DNA of 64,000 nucleotides from Cyanobacteria bacterium SIG26 (GCA_015152555.1 SUTS01000013.1:1-64000), one strand, 5' to 3'. Positions 35,588 through 44,805 are shown, counted from the first letter of the stretch. The notes: generated by a model not told the origin, from the sequence alone. Numbers and translations are program-made.

Positions 35588-36211
35588 TTATGAAAAATAA
35601 TCAATCATCCTATCTGTTATAGCTTTCAATGCACCATTACAAACTTCTTTTGCATTATTTTTATCATAATAATCTTGAATCTTTTGATTATCCTCATCTG
35701 TCAAATCCTCTCTGGAAGGGATTTCTTCCGGATAATTCATACAAAGAGAATTTATCATAATTGGAGCTTCATAGCTTTCCTCCAGAAAATTTTTATTTAA
35801 AATAAGTTTACCAGCCGGAGTATCAGCAACTCTTTGAAGCGTCTGCGCAATAAATGACAGAATATTTAGATTTTCATCTTTTATTTCGACTTCAGAATCA
35901 TTTAAAAATATGCGAAAATTCCCATATTCTTTAGAATTTGGCTTTAAGATATTTAAATGCATAAAATTGATATTAAAATCATGATAACCGTCTTCTATAT
36001 CAGATTTCATTACTTCTCGTTTGAAAGTTGTTAAATCTTTTCCATTATCCTCATCTGTCAATTCCATTGATACAACATAATTATCAATAGAACGTTTCGA
36101 ATCAGGAAGATCAGTATCCTCGGAATTCATTCTGAAAGCATAATATCTATTGCGTTCTCCACCTACATTTTTAAAACCTGTAAATGCTATATGTGAATTT
36201 CTAACTTGCAT
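35588..36211 (-). CDS. 207-aa orphan with N-terminal HIAFTG motif
   Basis: Unrecognised. Starts MQVRNSHIAFTGFKN (Phe10 of the [IV]xF[TG] motif). It continues as an acidic alpha/beta protein with many Asp/Glu/Asn and no membrane segment. The region 60-130 is strand-rich (YHDFNINFMHLNIL, NFRIFLNDSEVEI) and the end is helical. GGAGAAAA lies 10 nt before the ATG and an AGCAAA-N19-TATACT element is 23 nt upstream. 36 nt after its stop begins spmA, so it may head that transcript. Confidence 0.75.
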   Translation of the reverse strand: MQVRNSHIAFTGFKNVGGERNRYYAFRMNSEDTDLPDSKRSIDNYVVSMELTDEDNGKDLTTFKREVMKSDIEDGYHDFNINFMHLNILKPNSKEYGNFRIFLNDSEVEIKDENLNILSFIAQTLQRVADTPAGKLILNKNFLEESYEAPIMINSLCMNYPEEIPSREDLTDEDNQKIQDYYDKNNAKEVCNGALKAITDRMIDYFS

Positions 36212-36233
36212 GGGGTAATTTTCTCCTTTGCTA

Positions 36234-36264
36234 AGTATAAAACCTCTGAAAAATATTTTTTGCT
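36234..36264 (-). promoter_or_regulatory. AGCAAA-N19-TATACT promoter-like element
   Basis: On the minus strand AGCAAA (36264-36259), 19 nt, TATACT (36239-36234). The flanking 12-mer TTTACTAGCAAA is identical to that upstream of prs. It sits directly behind the pgk terminator and 23 nt before the 207-aa gene. Confidence 0.5.
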
Positions 36265-36267
36265 AGT

Positions 36268-36302
36268 AAAAAAGGACTTACAAAAATTTGCAAGTCCTTT
36301 TT
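36268..36302 (-). terminator. Terminator of pgk
   Basis: Arms AAAGGACTT (36271-36279) and AAGTCCTTT (36292-36300) with a 12-nt loop and T runs. It follows pgk on the minus strand. Confidence 0.8.
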
Positions 36303-36320
36303 ATATTTTGTTATTTATTC

Positions 36321-37523
36321 TTACGCTTCATCTAAAGCTGCAACACCCGGTAACACTTTACCTTCGATAAATTCTAATGATGCACCACCACCTGTTGAAA
36401 CGTGAGTGAAATCTTCTGCTTTACAGAATTTCTTAGCTGCAGAAACAGAATCACCGCCACCAATAACTGATACGGCACCATCTTTTGTAGCTTCAACAAT
36501 TGCTTCTAATACAGCTTTTGTACCTTCAGCAAATTTAGGATTTTCAAACGCACCTACAGGGCCGTTCATCAAAATTGTTTTTGAAGATTTTAATACATCC
36601 GCAAACGCTTTTCTTGAATCAGGACCGGCATCAACACCTTCAAAACCATCTTCAATTTCATTAATTGCTGAAAATTTATTTGTACCGTTACCTGAAAAAT
36701 CATCAGCTACTAAAACATCTGTTGCCATAACTAATTTAACACCTTTAGCAGCAGCTTTTGCTTCGATAGCTTTTGCAACTTCAATTTGGTCATCTTCACA
36801 AATTGAATTACCAATTTTACCACCATTTGCTTTTACAAATGTATAAGCCATACCACCGCCAATAATTAAATTATCAACTTTATCAATCAAGTTTTCTAAA
36901 ACACCAATTTTAGAAGAAACTTTAGCACCACCAACAACCGCAGTAAATGGTCTTGCAGGATTATCTAAAGCTTGAGACAAACATCTGATTTCTTTTTCCA
37001 TCAACAAACCTGCTACAGCCGGTTTCAAAATTTCAGCTACTTTAGCTGTTGATGTGTGTTTTCTGTGAGCTGCACCAAAAGCGTCGTTTACATAGAAATC
37101 ACCTAATTTAGCAAGCTCTTCAGCAAATGTCATATCATCATCTTTAGCTTCTTCAGCTTTGTAATATCTAATATTTTCCAATAAAGCAACCTGACCGTCT
37201 TTTAGTGCTTCCAATTCTTTATCTGCACCTTCACCTACAGGTGATTTAACAAATAAAACATCTTCCCCTAAAACTTTTGCCATATATTTAGCAACAGGCT
37301 CTAAAGTGAATTCCGGATTCCATTCACCTTTTGGTCTGCCTAAGTGAGCCATTAAAATAATTTTAGCTCCTTTTTCTTTCAAGAAATTAACCGTAGGCAA
37401 AATTGCTTGAATTCTTGTGTCATCAGTAACATTTTTGTCAGCATCAAGAGGAACATTAACGTCAACTCTGATTAGCGCTCTTTTACCTTGAATATCTCCA
37501 AGATCTTTGATTGATTTTTTCAT
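36321..37523 (-). CDS. pgk: Phosphoglycerate kinase
   Basis: 400 aa, standard length. Glycolytic enzyme: 1,3-bisphosphoglycerate plus ADP gives 3-phosphoglycerate plus ATP. Visible blocks: RALIRVDVNVPLD, HLGRPKG, YVNDAFGAAHRKHTS, VVGGAKVSSKIGVL, GPVGAFE and the nucleotide loop SVIGGGDSVSAAKKF, all intact. AAGGAGAAA ribosome binding site. Single-gene unit with its own terminator; gapA is not adjacent. Confidence 0.97.
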   Translation of the reverse strand: MKKSIKDLGDIQGKRALIRVDVNVPLDADKNVTDDTRIQAILPTVNFLKEKGAKIILMAHLGRPKGEWNPEFTLEPVAKYMAKVLGEDVLFVKSPVGEGADKELEALKDGQVALLENIRYYKAEEAKDDDMTFAEELAKLGDFYVNDAFGAAHRKHTSTAKVAEILKPAVAGLLMEKEIRCLSQALDNPARPFTAVVGGAKVSSKIGVLENLIDKVDNLIIGGGMAYTFVKANGGKIGNSICEDDQIEVAKAIEAKAAAKGVKLVMATDVLVADDFSGNGTNKFSAINEIEDGFEGVDAGPDSRKAFADVLKSSKTILMNGPVGAFENPKFAEGTKAVLEAIVEATKDGAVSVIGGGDSVSAAKKFCKAEDFTHVSTGGGASLEFIEGKVLPGVAALDEA

Positions 37524-37602
37524 ATAATTTCTCCTTCTTAAATGGTCAGCATGTTTATTTTACAAAAAACATAAAATAAATTAAAGCGAAGGAAAAGTTT
37601 TG

Positions 37603-37851
37603 TTAAAAAATATCATCACAATCATTTTGCGATTGTCCGGATTCAAACATCTCAGCATCCGGAATATCATCATATTTATCAGCATGTTTTTCGGCTTTTT
37701 TCACAAGAGATCCTAAAACATTACTTTCAAAAACATCCGAATCCGGTACTCTTTCTAATCTTGAAGTCATCGTACCGTCAACAGCTCGTGAATATGCGCT
37801 GCTCAAAGTTATAGGGTTGTATATTGATGCTAAATTTTGTACTCTAAACAT
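37603..37851 (-). CDS. 82-aa orphan with a duplicated PDxxxFES motif
   Basis: Unrecognised. The sequence contains VPDSDVFESN (about 36-45) and IPDAEMFESG (about 64-73), two near-identical acidic decapeptides 28 residues apart, separated by a Lys-rich helix (GSLVKKAEKHADKY). Two copies of the same short linear motif suggest a docking or adaptor peptide. The ribosome binding site AGGA lies 8 nt before the ATG. No signal peptide. It lies between pgk and the HerA-like fusion gene. Confidence 0.7.
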   Translation of the reverse strand: MFRVQNLASIYNPITLSSAYSRAVDGTMTSRLERVPDSDVFESNVLGSLVKKAEKHADKYDDIPDAEMFESGQSQNDCDDIF

Positions 37852-37939
37852 TATAATTCCTATGTACTAAGTATCTATATAATACTTGTAAAATTTTTTT
37901 TTAACAGTCTTGAAGTAATTTGTTACATTTAAATATAAA

Positions 37940-39856
37940 TTAAATTTCTACACCTAATTTTGTTAATTCAGATATAGAAGGGTCAAGTAATCTTCTGCCC
38001 ACATTTTCAAACGCTATAGAACATAGTGTTTTGTCACCATATTTAATAATTTTTTCAACAACACCACGTCCATATCTTGGATGAGTTACACTATCTCCTT
38101 GAGCAAATCCGACAGAAACAGTTGAATTATCTTCCACCGGATAAACAGGGACCACTTGCGAATCACCCTGCTCAAACGACATTTCCTCATAATCCTTATC
38201 AAAAATTTCTTCATTTTCAATAATTTGATTATCTTCAATATAATTCAAATCTTCTTCAGTCAAATCCTCATTAAAACCTAAATCTTCGTCATAAGGATGA
38301 ATTTCATCTGTGATTTCATCAAAAGTATGTAAATCATCATCACCACCAATATCTTCTACCGGATTGATTTCAACTTCGGAATCATCAAACGAGTGTACCG
38401 CATTTAAAAGATTTGCAACAGGTTTAATTGTATTTACAGATGATGTAAAACCATTATCTACATCTGAATATAAATCCTGCCCCATATCATAAGAAGTATC
38501 AACAGGTTTTGACATCTGAGATGATTTATACATATCTGCATTAGATTCTTCTACAAGAATTTTATTACCATAATCATCTAATCGAACAATTTTAACATCT
38601 TCCGCTATCGGTACGAATTGACATCTTTCGCCCAAAACATCTTCTTTTGTTAAAGGTAATTCTAAATCGTCCATATCAATAACAAAAGGAATACCTTGCG
38701 TTAGTTTACCTTCAACAATACATTCATTCGGATTTAGTTTACTAATAAAAGTATTATATATCGCAAAATCATGATTTAACGACATAGGAGTAAACAACAT
38801 TATATTTTGAGCATGCTGACGCAAATCAAATGCATACTTGTAAGTCGGACTGACCAACAATGTTGTAAATACATGATTATGATTAATAATCTGCCTTAAA
38901 AGTTTTTTATCAGAATTATCATCATTAATCGGCAAAAATAAATATGTATATTTATCTAGTTGAGCCAAAACGTTATGAATATGCAATATAACTTCTTTTT
39001 GTAAACTTTCGCATATATTTTTCAAATCAAAAATAATACAATTTCTTTTATTTACAATATCATTCAGTAATAAAACATCTTCGATAGAGTCAGCAAAAAT
39101 ACCTGAGTCCTTATATTTTAATAGCTTATTTTTCAATAAAGCTAATTCAGGCATTTGAGTAGACTTATATTGTTCAGCAACAACTTCAACAAACTTGTCA
39201 ATTGATAAAAATTGCCCATCCAAAGTTTTGATATACTGTTGAACTTCATAAAAAATATCTTGAATAACCGCCCTTGTAGAGGCATCTACCTCTTTTAAAT
39301 CATATTCAAAAATATAATCTATCATCTCAGAATTCAACGGCAATTTAAAATCTCGAGATAATTCAACTTTCTCATAATCTTCAAATAAATTTGCATCATC
39401 TATAATAATACATTTTTCTTTCATCTGAAAAAGCTGTCTAACGCAATTAGAAACAAATGTCGCTTTACATGAATCTGAATCAACAAACACAGTAAAATTG
39501 CGTTCAAAAATTGAAACATCTAATGCTAACATATCTTCTTGTTGTGATAAATTTCCAAATGTTACAGGAGTTTCAATCGGTAACAAATCTAACAATTCAG
39601 AAGATGACAAAAATGATAATTCCGAATCAACATTAGGAATCGAACCGTCATAATTATCAACAACACCATCTGAAGTAAATGTGAATAATAATTTTGCAAT
39701 AGCGTAACTATTTGACACATCTGATTTCAAATTTACAAGCTGAGCTACATAAGACTTTTCCCCAGTCGCTATGACAATAAACCTACCTAAAACAGGTGAC
39801 TCAGTTTCCGAATATGACAACTTCACCAAATTATTCTTAATCTCGAGTAATTTCAT
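37940..39856 (-). CDS. Degenerate HerA-like ATPase fused to a PcrA/UvrD-type C-terminal tail
   Basis: 638 aa, not a known named protein. Residues 1-100 look like the HAS-barrel of HerA/FtsK-type ATPases (VLGRFIVIATGEKSYVAQLV). Residues about 115-420 follow the HerA fold: a strand leading to DSDSCKATF where a Walker A GxxxxGK[ST] should be, a Walker-B-like CIIFDLKN, and a terminal block with LRQHAQNIMLFTP. The P-loop is lost, so it probably does not hydrolyse ATP. Residues 430-585 are a long acidic linker. Residues about 588-637 (GDSVTHPRYGRGVVEKI ... FENVGRRLL) match the Tudor-like RNA-polymerase-binding tail of PcrA/UvrD. Possibly a DNA-repair or transcription adaptor. Confidence 0.7.
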   Translation of the reverse strand: MKLLEIKNNLVKLSYSETESPVLGRFIVIATGEKSYVAQLVNLKSDVSNSYAIAKLLFTFTSDGVVDNYDGSIPNVDSELSFLSSSELLDLLPIETPVTFGNLSQQEDMLALDVSIFERNFTVFVDSDSCKATFVSNCVRQLFQMKEKCIIIDDANLFEDYEKVELSRDFKLPLNSEMIDYIFEYDLKEVDASTRAVIQDIFYEVQQYIKTLDGQFLSIDKFVEVVAEQYKSTQMPELALLKNKLLKYKDSGIFADSIEDVLLLNDIVNKRNCIIFDLKNICESLQKEVILHIHNVLAQLDKYTYLFLPINDDNSDKKLLRQIINHNHVFTTLLVSPTYKYAFDLRQHAQNIMLFTPMSLNHDFAIYNTFISKLNPNECIVEGKLTQGIPFVIDMDDLELPLTKEDVLGERCQFVPIAEDVKIVRLDDYGNKILVEESNADMYKSSQMSKPVDTSYDMGQDLYSDVDNGFTSSVNTIKPVANLLNAVHSFDDSEVEINPVEDIGGDDDLHTFDEITDEIHPYDEDLGFNEDLTEEDLNYIEDNQIIENEEIFDKDYEEMSFEQGDSQVVPVYPVEDNSTVSVGFAQGDSVTHPRYGRGVVEKIIKYGDKTLCSIAFENVGRRLLDPSISELTKLGVEI

Positions 39857-39919
39857 TTTTGCCCTCTCTATTTATGAGAATTGTACCAAAAAAATACCAT
39901 CTTATGTTAATTTATTAAG

Positions 39920-40507
39920 TTACTTAACATCATTAAGATGATTATAAATTTCAATAGTAAGCGGACAAATCTTCAAATCTCTATCAACAAGACTTTTTAT
40001 CGTCTGTCTATAACACTGCAACAACGCACCATCTAGCCCCTTACCACAAGATAAACAATTACGTATAGGTTCCGCATACTCAAACTCGCGAGTATTATAT
40101 TCAATTTTATCTGCCAAAAATATAATCTTTTCAAAATCTGACATACCGACTCGGCCCAATGTATGCCATCTAATCGCCGATAAAATTTCACTGTCGCAAA
40201 CACCAAATTCTTTTTGCGCTATATATGCACTAACCGGAGCATGTATTGTTTTATAATTATTTTTTTCTGAGTCTAAAACATCCAAAGAACATTCATTAAT
40301 AATTTGCATAGATTTTTCATTAGAAAAGCATTTAGCACAATCATGTAACAAACCTGCAATATATGCTTTTTGGCTATCTAAAGCATAATCTTTTGCTAAT
40401 TCTTTTGCACATTCAGCCGCTCCGAGCGAATGTTCATATCGTTCTTCAGATAAGTTCTCTTTCAACCATTTTAATAAATCTTCTTCACTAACTTTGATAT
40501 AATCCAT
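39920..40507 (-). CDS. yqeK: YqeK-type HD-domain hydrolase (probable Ap4A hydrolase)
   Basis: 195 aa. HD domain with HSLGAAECAKELA, LLHDCAK (the HD pair) and a later AIRWHTLG / FLADKIE that supply further metal ligands. YqeK enzymes split diadenosine tetraphosphate symmetrically. The gene overlaps nadD by 20 nt, an arrangement common in Gram-positives (nadD-yqeK-rsfS). No rsfS follows here. Confidence 0.9.
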   Translation of the reverse strand: MDYIKVSEEDLLKWLKENLSEERYEHSLGAAECAKELAKDYALDSQKAYIAGLLHDCAKCFSNEKSMQIINECSLDVLDSEKNNYKTIHAPVSAYIAQKEFGVCDSEILSAIRWHTLGRVGMSDFEKIIFLADKIEYNTREFEYAEPIRNCLSCGKGLDGALLQCYRQTIKSLVDRDLKICPLTIEIYNHLNDVK

Positions 40508-41078
40508 TTTCTTTTATATATTCCTCTACTTGTTTAGGCACATACGTACTAATATCTTGGTTTTTTTCGATCATTTCGCGTAATTTTGTGGATGAAATAT
40601 CTTCATAACTTAACGATTGAAATTCGAAATCCACTCCAACTTCTTTATAATAATCATATCTGTTTTTGTCAAAATTGTCCTCCCTAACAAAGACGATAAA
40701 TTTCACTAAATCTTTCAAGCGTTCAAATTCATACCACAATTGTATTTTTTCAAACGCATCAGTACCAATAATAAAATTAATTCGCCCGTTTATGTTATAT
40801 AACTTTCGAAGTTCACATATAGTCAAATACGTATATGATTTACCACCACGCTTATATTCAATATCTGAAACCGAAAATCTGGGATTGTTTTGAATCGCTA
40901 AATTTACCATATTATATCTGTGTTTTGAAAACTCTAAATCAACAGATTTGTGAGGCGGATTATACGCAGGTATGAAAATAAATTTATCAAAATTATACTT
41001 TTCCACCAAAAAATCTGCCACTCTCAAATGTGCATTATGGATAGGATTAAATGTTCCTTGAAAAACACAAATATTCAT
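40488..41078 (-). CDS. nadD: Nicotinate-nucleotide adenylyltransferase
   Basis: 196 aa. It adenylates nicotinate mononucleotide in NAD synthesis. Nucleotidyltransferase signature FQGTFNPIHNAHL (the GxFxPxHxGH family, with N-A-H at the end), then YNPPHK and the C-terminal ISSTKLREMI (the ISSTxIR motif). The start is ATG 41078, just after a GTG, with GAGG 8 nt upstream. It begins 3 nt after cysK ends and overlaps yqeK by 20 nt: one operon. Confidence 0.93.
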   Translation of the reverse strand: MNICVFQGTFNPIHNAHLRVADFLVEKYNFDKFIFIPAYNPPHKSVDLEFSKHRYNMVNLAIQNNPRFSVSDIEYKRGGKSYTYLTICELRKLYNINGRINFIIGTDAFEKIQLWYEFERLKDLVKFIVFVREDNFDKNRYDYYKEVGVDFEFQSLSYEDISSTKLREMIEKNQDISTYVPKQVEEYIKENGLYQS

Positions 41079-41081
41079 CAC

Positions 41082-42002
41082 TTATTCCTCAAAAATCCCA
41101 CAACTTAAATAATGATCCCCGCAATCAGGAATGATAGTTACAATTGTTTTACCAATATTCTCATTTTTCTTCGATAACTCAATAGCAGCCCAAACATTTG
41201 CGCCTCCTGAAATCCCAGACAAAATACCTTCTTGTCTTGGTAAACTTTTAGTCATTTTTATAGCATTTTCATCACTAACTGCGATAATTTCATCGACTAC
41301 ATTTTGATTATAATTTTTAGGTATAAAATTCGCTCCAATTCCTTGAATTTTATGAGCCGCAGGACAATCGCCCGATAAAACTTGAGATGATTCAGGCTCT
41401 ACGGCAACAATTTTAATATCCTTATTTTTTTCTTTTAAAAATTCACCAACGCCTGAAAGAGTACCGCCGGTACCAACTCCTGCAACAAATATATCCACGT
41501 TACCATCTGTTTGCTCCCAAATTTCTTGAGCCGTCATTAATTTATGAGCTTTAGGATTAGAAGGGTTATCAAACTGAGAAGGTATAAAAGAATTCGAATA
41601 TTCTTGAGCCAATTTATTTGCTTTATCAATCGCGCCCTTCATACCATCAGAAGCAGGTGTTAAAACCAATTCAGCACCATAAGCACTTAATAAAGCCCGC
41701 CTTTCTAAACTCATGGATTCGGGCATTGTTAAAATTAATCTGTATCCGCGGATTGCACAAATCATAGCCAAACCTATACCGGTATTACCACTTGTAGGCT
41801 CAATTATGACAGTGTTGACGTCAATTTTACCTTCTTGTTCTGCATCAATTATCATTTGAAGTGCAGCCCTATCTTTTATAGAATTTGCAGGGTTAAAATA
41901 TTCTAATTTTGCATAAATTTCTGCCCCCTCATTTATTTTATTCAAACGAACTATTGGAGTTTTTCCAATCAATTGAGTTAAATCATTAGCGATATTTTTC
42001 AT
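41082..42002 (-). CDS. cysK: Cysteine synthase A (O-acetylserine sulfhydrylase)
   Basis: 306 aa. PLP enzyme of fold type II: NSIKDRAA gives the Schiff-base Lys (K43), EPTSGNTGIGLA binds substrate carboxylate, and GTGGTLSGVG binds the PLP phosphate. It makes cysteine from O-acetylserine and sulfide. Start MKNIAND (ATG 42000-42002), with AAAGG about 10 nt upstream. It heads a cysK-nadD-yqeK transcript. No cysE is adjacent. Confidence 0.95.
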   Translation of the reverse strand: MKNIANDLTQLIGKTPIVRLNKINEGAEIYAKLEYFNPANSIKDRAALQMIIDAEQEGKIDVNTVIIEPTSGNTGIGLAMICAIRGYRLILTMPESMSLERRALLSAYGAELVLTPASDGMKGAIDKANKLAQEYSNSFIPSQFDNPSNPKAHKLMTAQEIWEQTDGNVDIFVAGVGTGGTLSGVGEFLKEKNKDIKIVAVEPESSQVLSGDCPAAHKIQGIGANFIPKNYNQNVVDEIIAVSDENAIKMTKSLPRQEGILSGISGGANVWAAIELSKKNENIGKTIVTIIPDCGDHYLSCGIFEE

Positions 42003-42130
42003 AAAGTTATACCTTTTCAACCATAAACCTTACACCCATTATACAATACAAATATTACACTTATCAATAAATATTGAGGAGGTTTGAAAAATATGTTATA
42101 ATAAAATAGAAATAGACGAGGAATTTTTAT

Positions 42131-42766
42131 ATGTCAAAAAATTTAGCTTTTACATTATCAGAAGTACTTATTACAATGAGCCTTGTTGGGGTTGTCGCAG
42201 CTCTTACAATCCCCTCAATTCACTACAGCAAAACAAAAAAAGAATATTCTGCAAAAATTAAAAACTTTTATAGTCGTATGAATAACGCAATTTTAGATAT
42301 GGAAATGGACAAGGGCTCATTTAAAAATATGTATAAACCATCAAACCAATCAAAAAGTTATGAATGGTACATAAACAACATTGATCCTTATTACGGTCAT
42401 CAATTTGTTAAAGAAGAAGGACGCTTTAACAGTCCTGAAGTTTTCTTCAAAGACGGCTCCTCGTTATATTTTCCGGATGACGGAGAAGATTGTATGACAA
42501 TAAATTACGACATTAATGCACTAAAACCCCCAAACAAACCAGGGTATGATATTCATTCCTTTTTATTTTGCTTTAGCAATACAACAAGAGGGGTTAGCTT
42601 TGGTAACGAAGAAATATTCTTTGGTCCATACAATGAAGGCGTCCTTACCTTGGGAACAGACCGAGATAATATAAAAGATTATTGTTCACTTACCCCGTCA
42701 TATTGCTCAAAACTTCTGCAATACGACCAATGGGAATTTAAAGATGATTATCCACATAAGTTTTAA
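42131..42766 (+). CDS. Prepilin-like protein, type IV pilin N-terminus
   Basis: 211 aa. Very short leader MSKNLA, then FTLSEVLITMSLVGVVAALTIPSI: prepilin peptidase/N-methylation segment with Glu+5, followed by a hydrophobic helix. The residue before the cleavage site is Ala, not the usual Gly. The body is soluble, with cysteines at about 117, 146, 187 and 192. Minor pilin or pseudopilin substrate of the PilPQBC machinery. Start ATG 42131 with GAGGA upstream. Terminator directly after. Confidence 0.88.
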   Translation: MSKNLAFTLSEVLITMSLVGVVAALTIPSIHYSKTKKEYSAKIKNFYSRMNNAILDMEMDKGSFKNMYKPSNQSKSYEWYINNIDPYYGHQFVKEEGRFNSPEVFFKDGSSLYFPDDGEDCMTINYDINALKPPNKPGYDIHSFLFCFSNTTRGVSFGNEEIFFGPYNEGVLTLGTDRDNIKDYCSLTPSYCSKLLQYDQWEFKDDYPHKF

Positions 42767-42771
42767 CTTAA

Positions 42772-42800
42772 AAAAATGGGCTCACCGCCCATTTTTTTTT
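42772..42800. terminator. Terminator of the prepilin gene
   Basis: Arms AAATGGGC (42774-42781) and GCCCATTT (42787-42794), loop TCACC, flanked by A and T runs. It overlaps the stop of the convergent aminotransferase gene and can work in both directions. Confidence 0.85.
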
Positions 42801-44040
42801 AATATCTGAAACCATCTGCTTTCAATCTGTCAATCACCTCTTGTAGTTTTTCATCACTACATACATAAGATAATCTAAAATAGCCTGCACCATAAGAACC
42901 GAATGCATCACCGGGAACGATTACAATGCCGGACTTTTCAAGTACATCTTCACAGAATTTGAATGCTGAATCATATTTTCTTGGTATTGGCAACCATAGA
43001 TAGAATGTTGTATGAGGCAATTTCGCATCATCAATTTCCCACCCCAACTCTCTCAAGCCTTTTACCATGATAGCTTGTTTACGTTTATAAGCCACATTTC
43101 CTTGTGCCAAATACTCTTCACCTTCAACAGAATCCATAATATACGCACATGCTTTTTGAAGAGCCTTAAATATACCATTATCAATTGTTGATTTAGCTTT
43201 TGCAAAACAAGAAACAACTCCTGCATTCCCGCAAGCCCAACCTAAACGCCATCCGGTAATCGCATAAGGTTTTGACAAGCTAAACATCTCAAGAGTTACA
43301 TCTTTTGCACCTTCTATTTCCAAGACACTGAATGGTTTTTCAGCTTCATCAAAATAAATATCACAATATGCAGCATCAGCAATCAATAGAATATGATATT
43401 TTTTACAAAAATCAACAATTGATTTAATATATTCTTTTGAAGCGGAAACACCAAGCGGATTATTTGGATAATTGATAATTACGGCTTTAACTTTTTTGCT
43501 GTCATATCCATCGGAAACTAAAGACGCCATAACATCTTCCATATCAGGTTGATAATCATTTTCTTTAGTCAAAGGTATAGGATAAGCCTTAGCTCCTGAA
43601 CACTGAATCATTGATGCATAAGATGCATACCCCGGATCCGGAATCATAATAATATCTTTTTCCTTATCTTCAGATTTTTGAGTAACTAAAAATCTGATTA
43701 AATTTGCCAGACCATCTTTTGAGCCTAATAAAGAAACAACTTCCTTATCCGCATCCAAATCAACACCAAAACGTTCTTTCATCCTTTTAACAACAGCCTG
43801 ACGGAAATAAGTTTCGCCTCTTGTTACTGAATAAGTATGAATATTATCTTCTGTTAAAAATTCTTTTAGCTTTTCAATCAAAATTGCAGGAGGATTAGCC
43901 GTTGGTGCACCCATTGATAATGAAATAGGAGCTCGTCCTTTTTTTGTTAGACCTTCTGCTAACTTCGCGGTTTTTTCTTTCAACTTTACCATAATATAAG
44001 TTTCAAGAGATTTCACATCATCATTAAATAAATTTTCCAT
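42799..44040 (-). CDS. Class I/II aminotransferase, LL-diaminopimelate aminotransferase-like
   Basis: 413 aa. Fold-type I PLP enzyme: YSVTRGETYFRQAV, IMIPDPGYASY, NYPNNPLGVSA, ADAAYCDIYF, and the Schiff-base Lys in MFSLSKPYAITGWRLGW. The pattern is closest to LL-DAP/aspartate aminotransferases (DapL/AspC). A DapL-type role in lysine and peptidoglycan synthesis is plausible, but substrate is not fixed. The start is ATG 44040, since AAAGGA is 9 nt upstream; the Met two codons earlier is too close. Confidence 0.85.
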   Translation of the reverse strand: MENLFNDDVKSLETYIMVKLKEKTAKLAEGLTKKGRAPISLSMGAPTANPPAILIEKLKEFLTEDNIHTYSVTRGETYFRQAVVKRMKERFGVDLDADKEVVSLLGSKDGLANLIRFLVTQKSEDKEKDIIMIPDPGYASYASMIQCSGAKAYPIPLTKENDYQPDMEDVMASLVSDGYDSKKVKAVIINYPNNPLGVSASKEYIKSIVDFCKKYHILLIADAAYCDIYFDEAEKPFSVLEIEGAKDVTLEMFSLSKPYAITGWRLGWACGNAGVVSCFAKAKSTIDNGIFKALQKACAYIMDSVEGEEYLAQGNVAYKRKQAIMVKGLRELGWEIDDAKLPHTTFYLWLPIPRKYDSAFKFCEDVLEKSGIVIVPGDAFGSYGAGYFRLSYVCSDEKLQEVIDRLKADGFRY

Positions 44041-44085
44041 AATCATATATCCTTTTAACTATTCTTTCACTATTTCGGCAGTACA

Positions 44086-44805
44086 TCATGCCTGCATTTG
44101 CATTGGCCCTTCTAATGAAGCGGTAACAAATTGCTTTGTATACGGTGTATCTTGTTTCAATAACTCTTGCGGAGTTCCTTCAAAAACAATTTTACCATCA
44201 TACAACATTATAACACGATCAGCCGTTCTTGTGATAGTTGACATCTGATGTGTTACAACAATTGAAGCTGCGTTAATTTCTCGTTTCAAACTTACGATAT
44301 AATCCTCAATCAGCGTCGAAGACATCGGGTCTAAACCGGCAGTCGGCTCATCATACAATATTGTGTTAGGATTAGTTACAATTGCACGAGCAAAACTAAC
44401 ACGCTTTTGCATGCCTCCTGACAATTCAGAAGGGAATTTATTTTCAATACCTTTTAAACCGACCAATTCCAATTTCTGTGAAACAATATTTTTTATTTCG
44501 CTTTCTTTATACTTTTTACGCAATTCTTTACGTTCTCTTAAAGCAAACGCAATATTATCAGAAACAGAAAGTGAATCAAATAATGCCGAATATTGAAACA
44601 CCATTGCCACATCACCTTCTGAAGTTACAATTTCACCTTCATCATAAGGAATTAGCCCACAAATAAGCTTTAAAACAGTACTTTTACCCGAACCGGAAAA
44701 TCCAACAATTGCCAGAATTTCACCATCGTTTACCTTAAATGAAATGTCGTTTATAACCGTTTTATCCTCAAATCTTTTTATTAAATTTTTAACTTCAATA
44801 CTCAT
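44086..44805 (-). CDS. mlaF: ABC transporter ATP-binding protein, MlaF-type
   Basis: 239 aa. Walker A GFSGSGKST, signature LSGGMQKRVSFAR, Walker B TILYDEPTAGLDP and a switch His (VVTHQ). The LSGGMQ-KR form and the pairing with an MlaE permease identify the phospholipid/organic-solvent transporter family of the diderm envelope. The start MSIEVKN (ATG 44805) has AAGGATA 6 nt upstream. It follows mlaE by 19 nt. MlaD, the MCE-domain partner, is not next to it. Confidence 0.9.
   Translation of the reverse strand: MSIEVKNLIKRFEDKTVINDISFKVNDGEILAIVGFSGSGKSTVLKLICGLIPYDEGEIVTSEGDVAMVFQYSALFDSLSVSDNIAFALRERKELRKKYKESEIKNIVSQKLELVGLKGIENKFPSELSGGMQKRVSFARAIVTNPNTILYDEPTAGLDPMSSTLIEDYIVSLKREINAASIVVTHQMSTITRTADRVIMLYDGKIVFEGTPQELLKQDTPYTKQFVTASLEGPMQMQA

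Noticed and set aside
36406-36846. 146-codon plus-strand ORF opposite pgk
   Set aside because: Shadow of a strongly conserved pgk; composition mirrors the antisense of the real gene.
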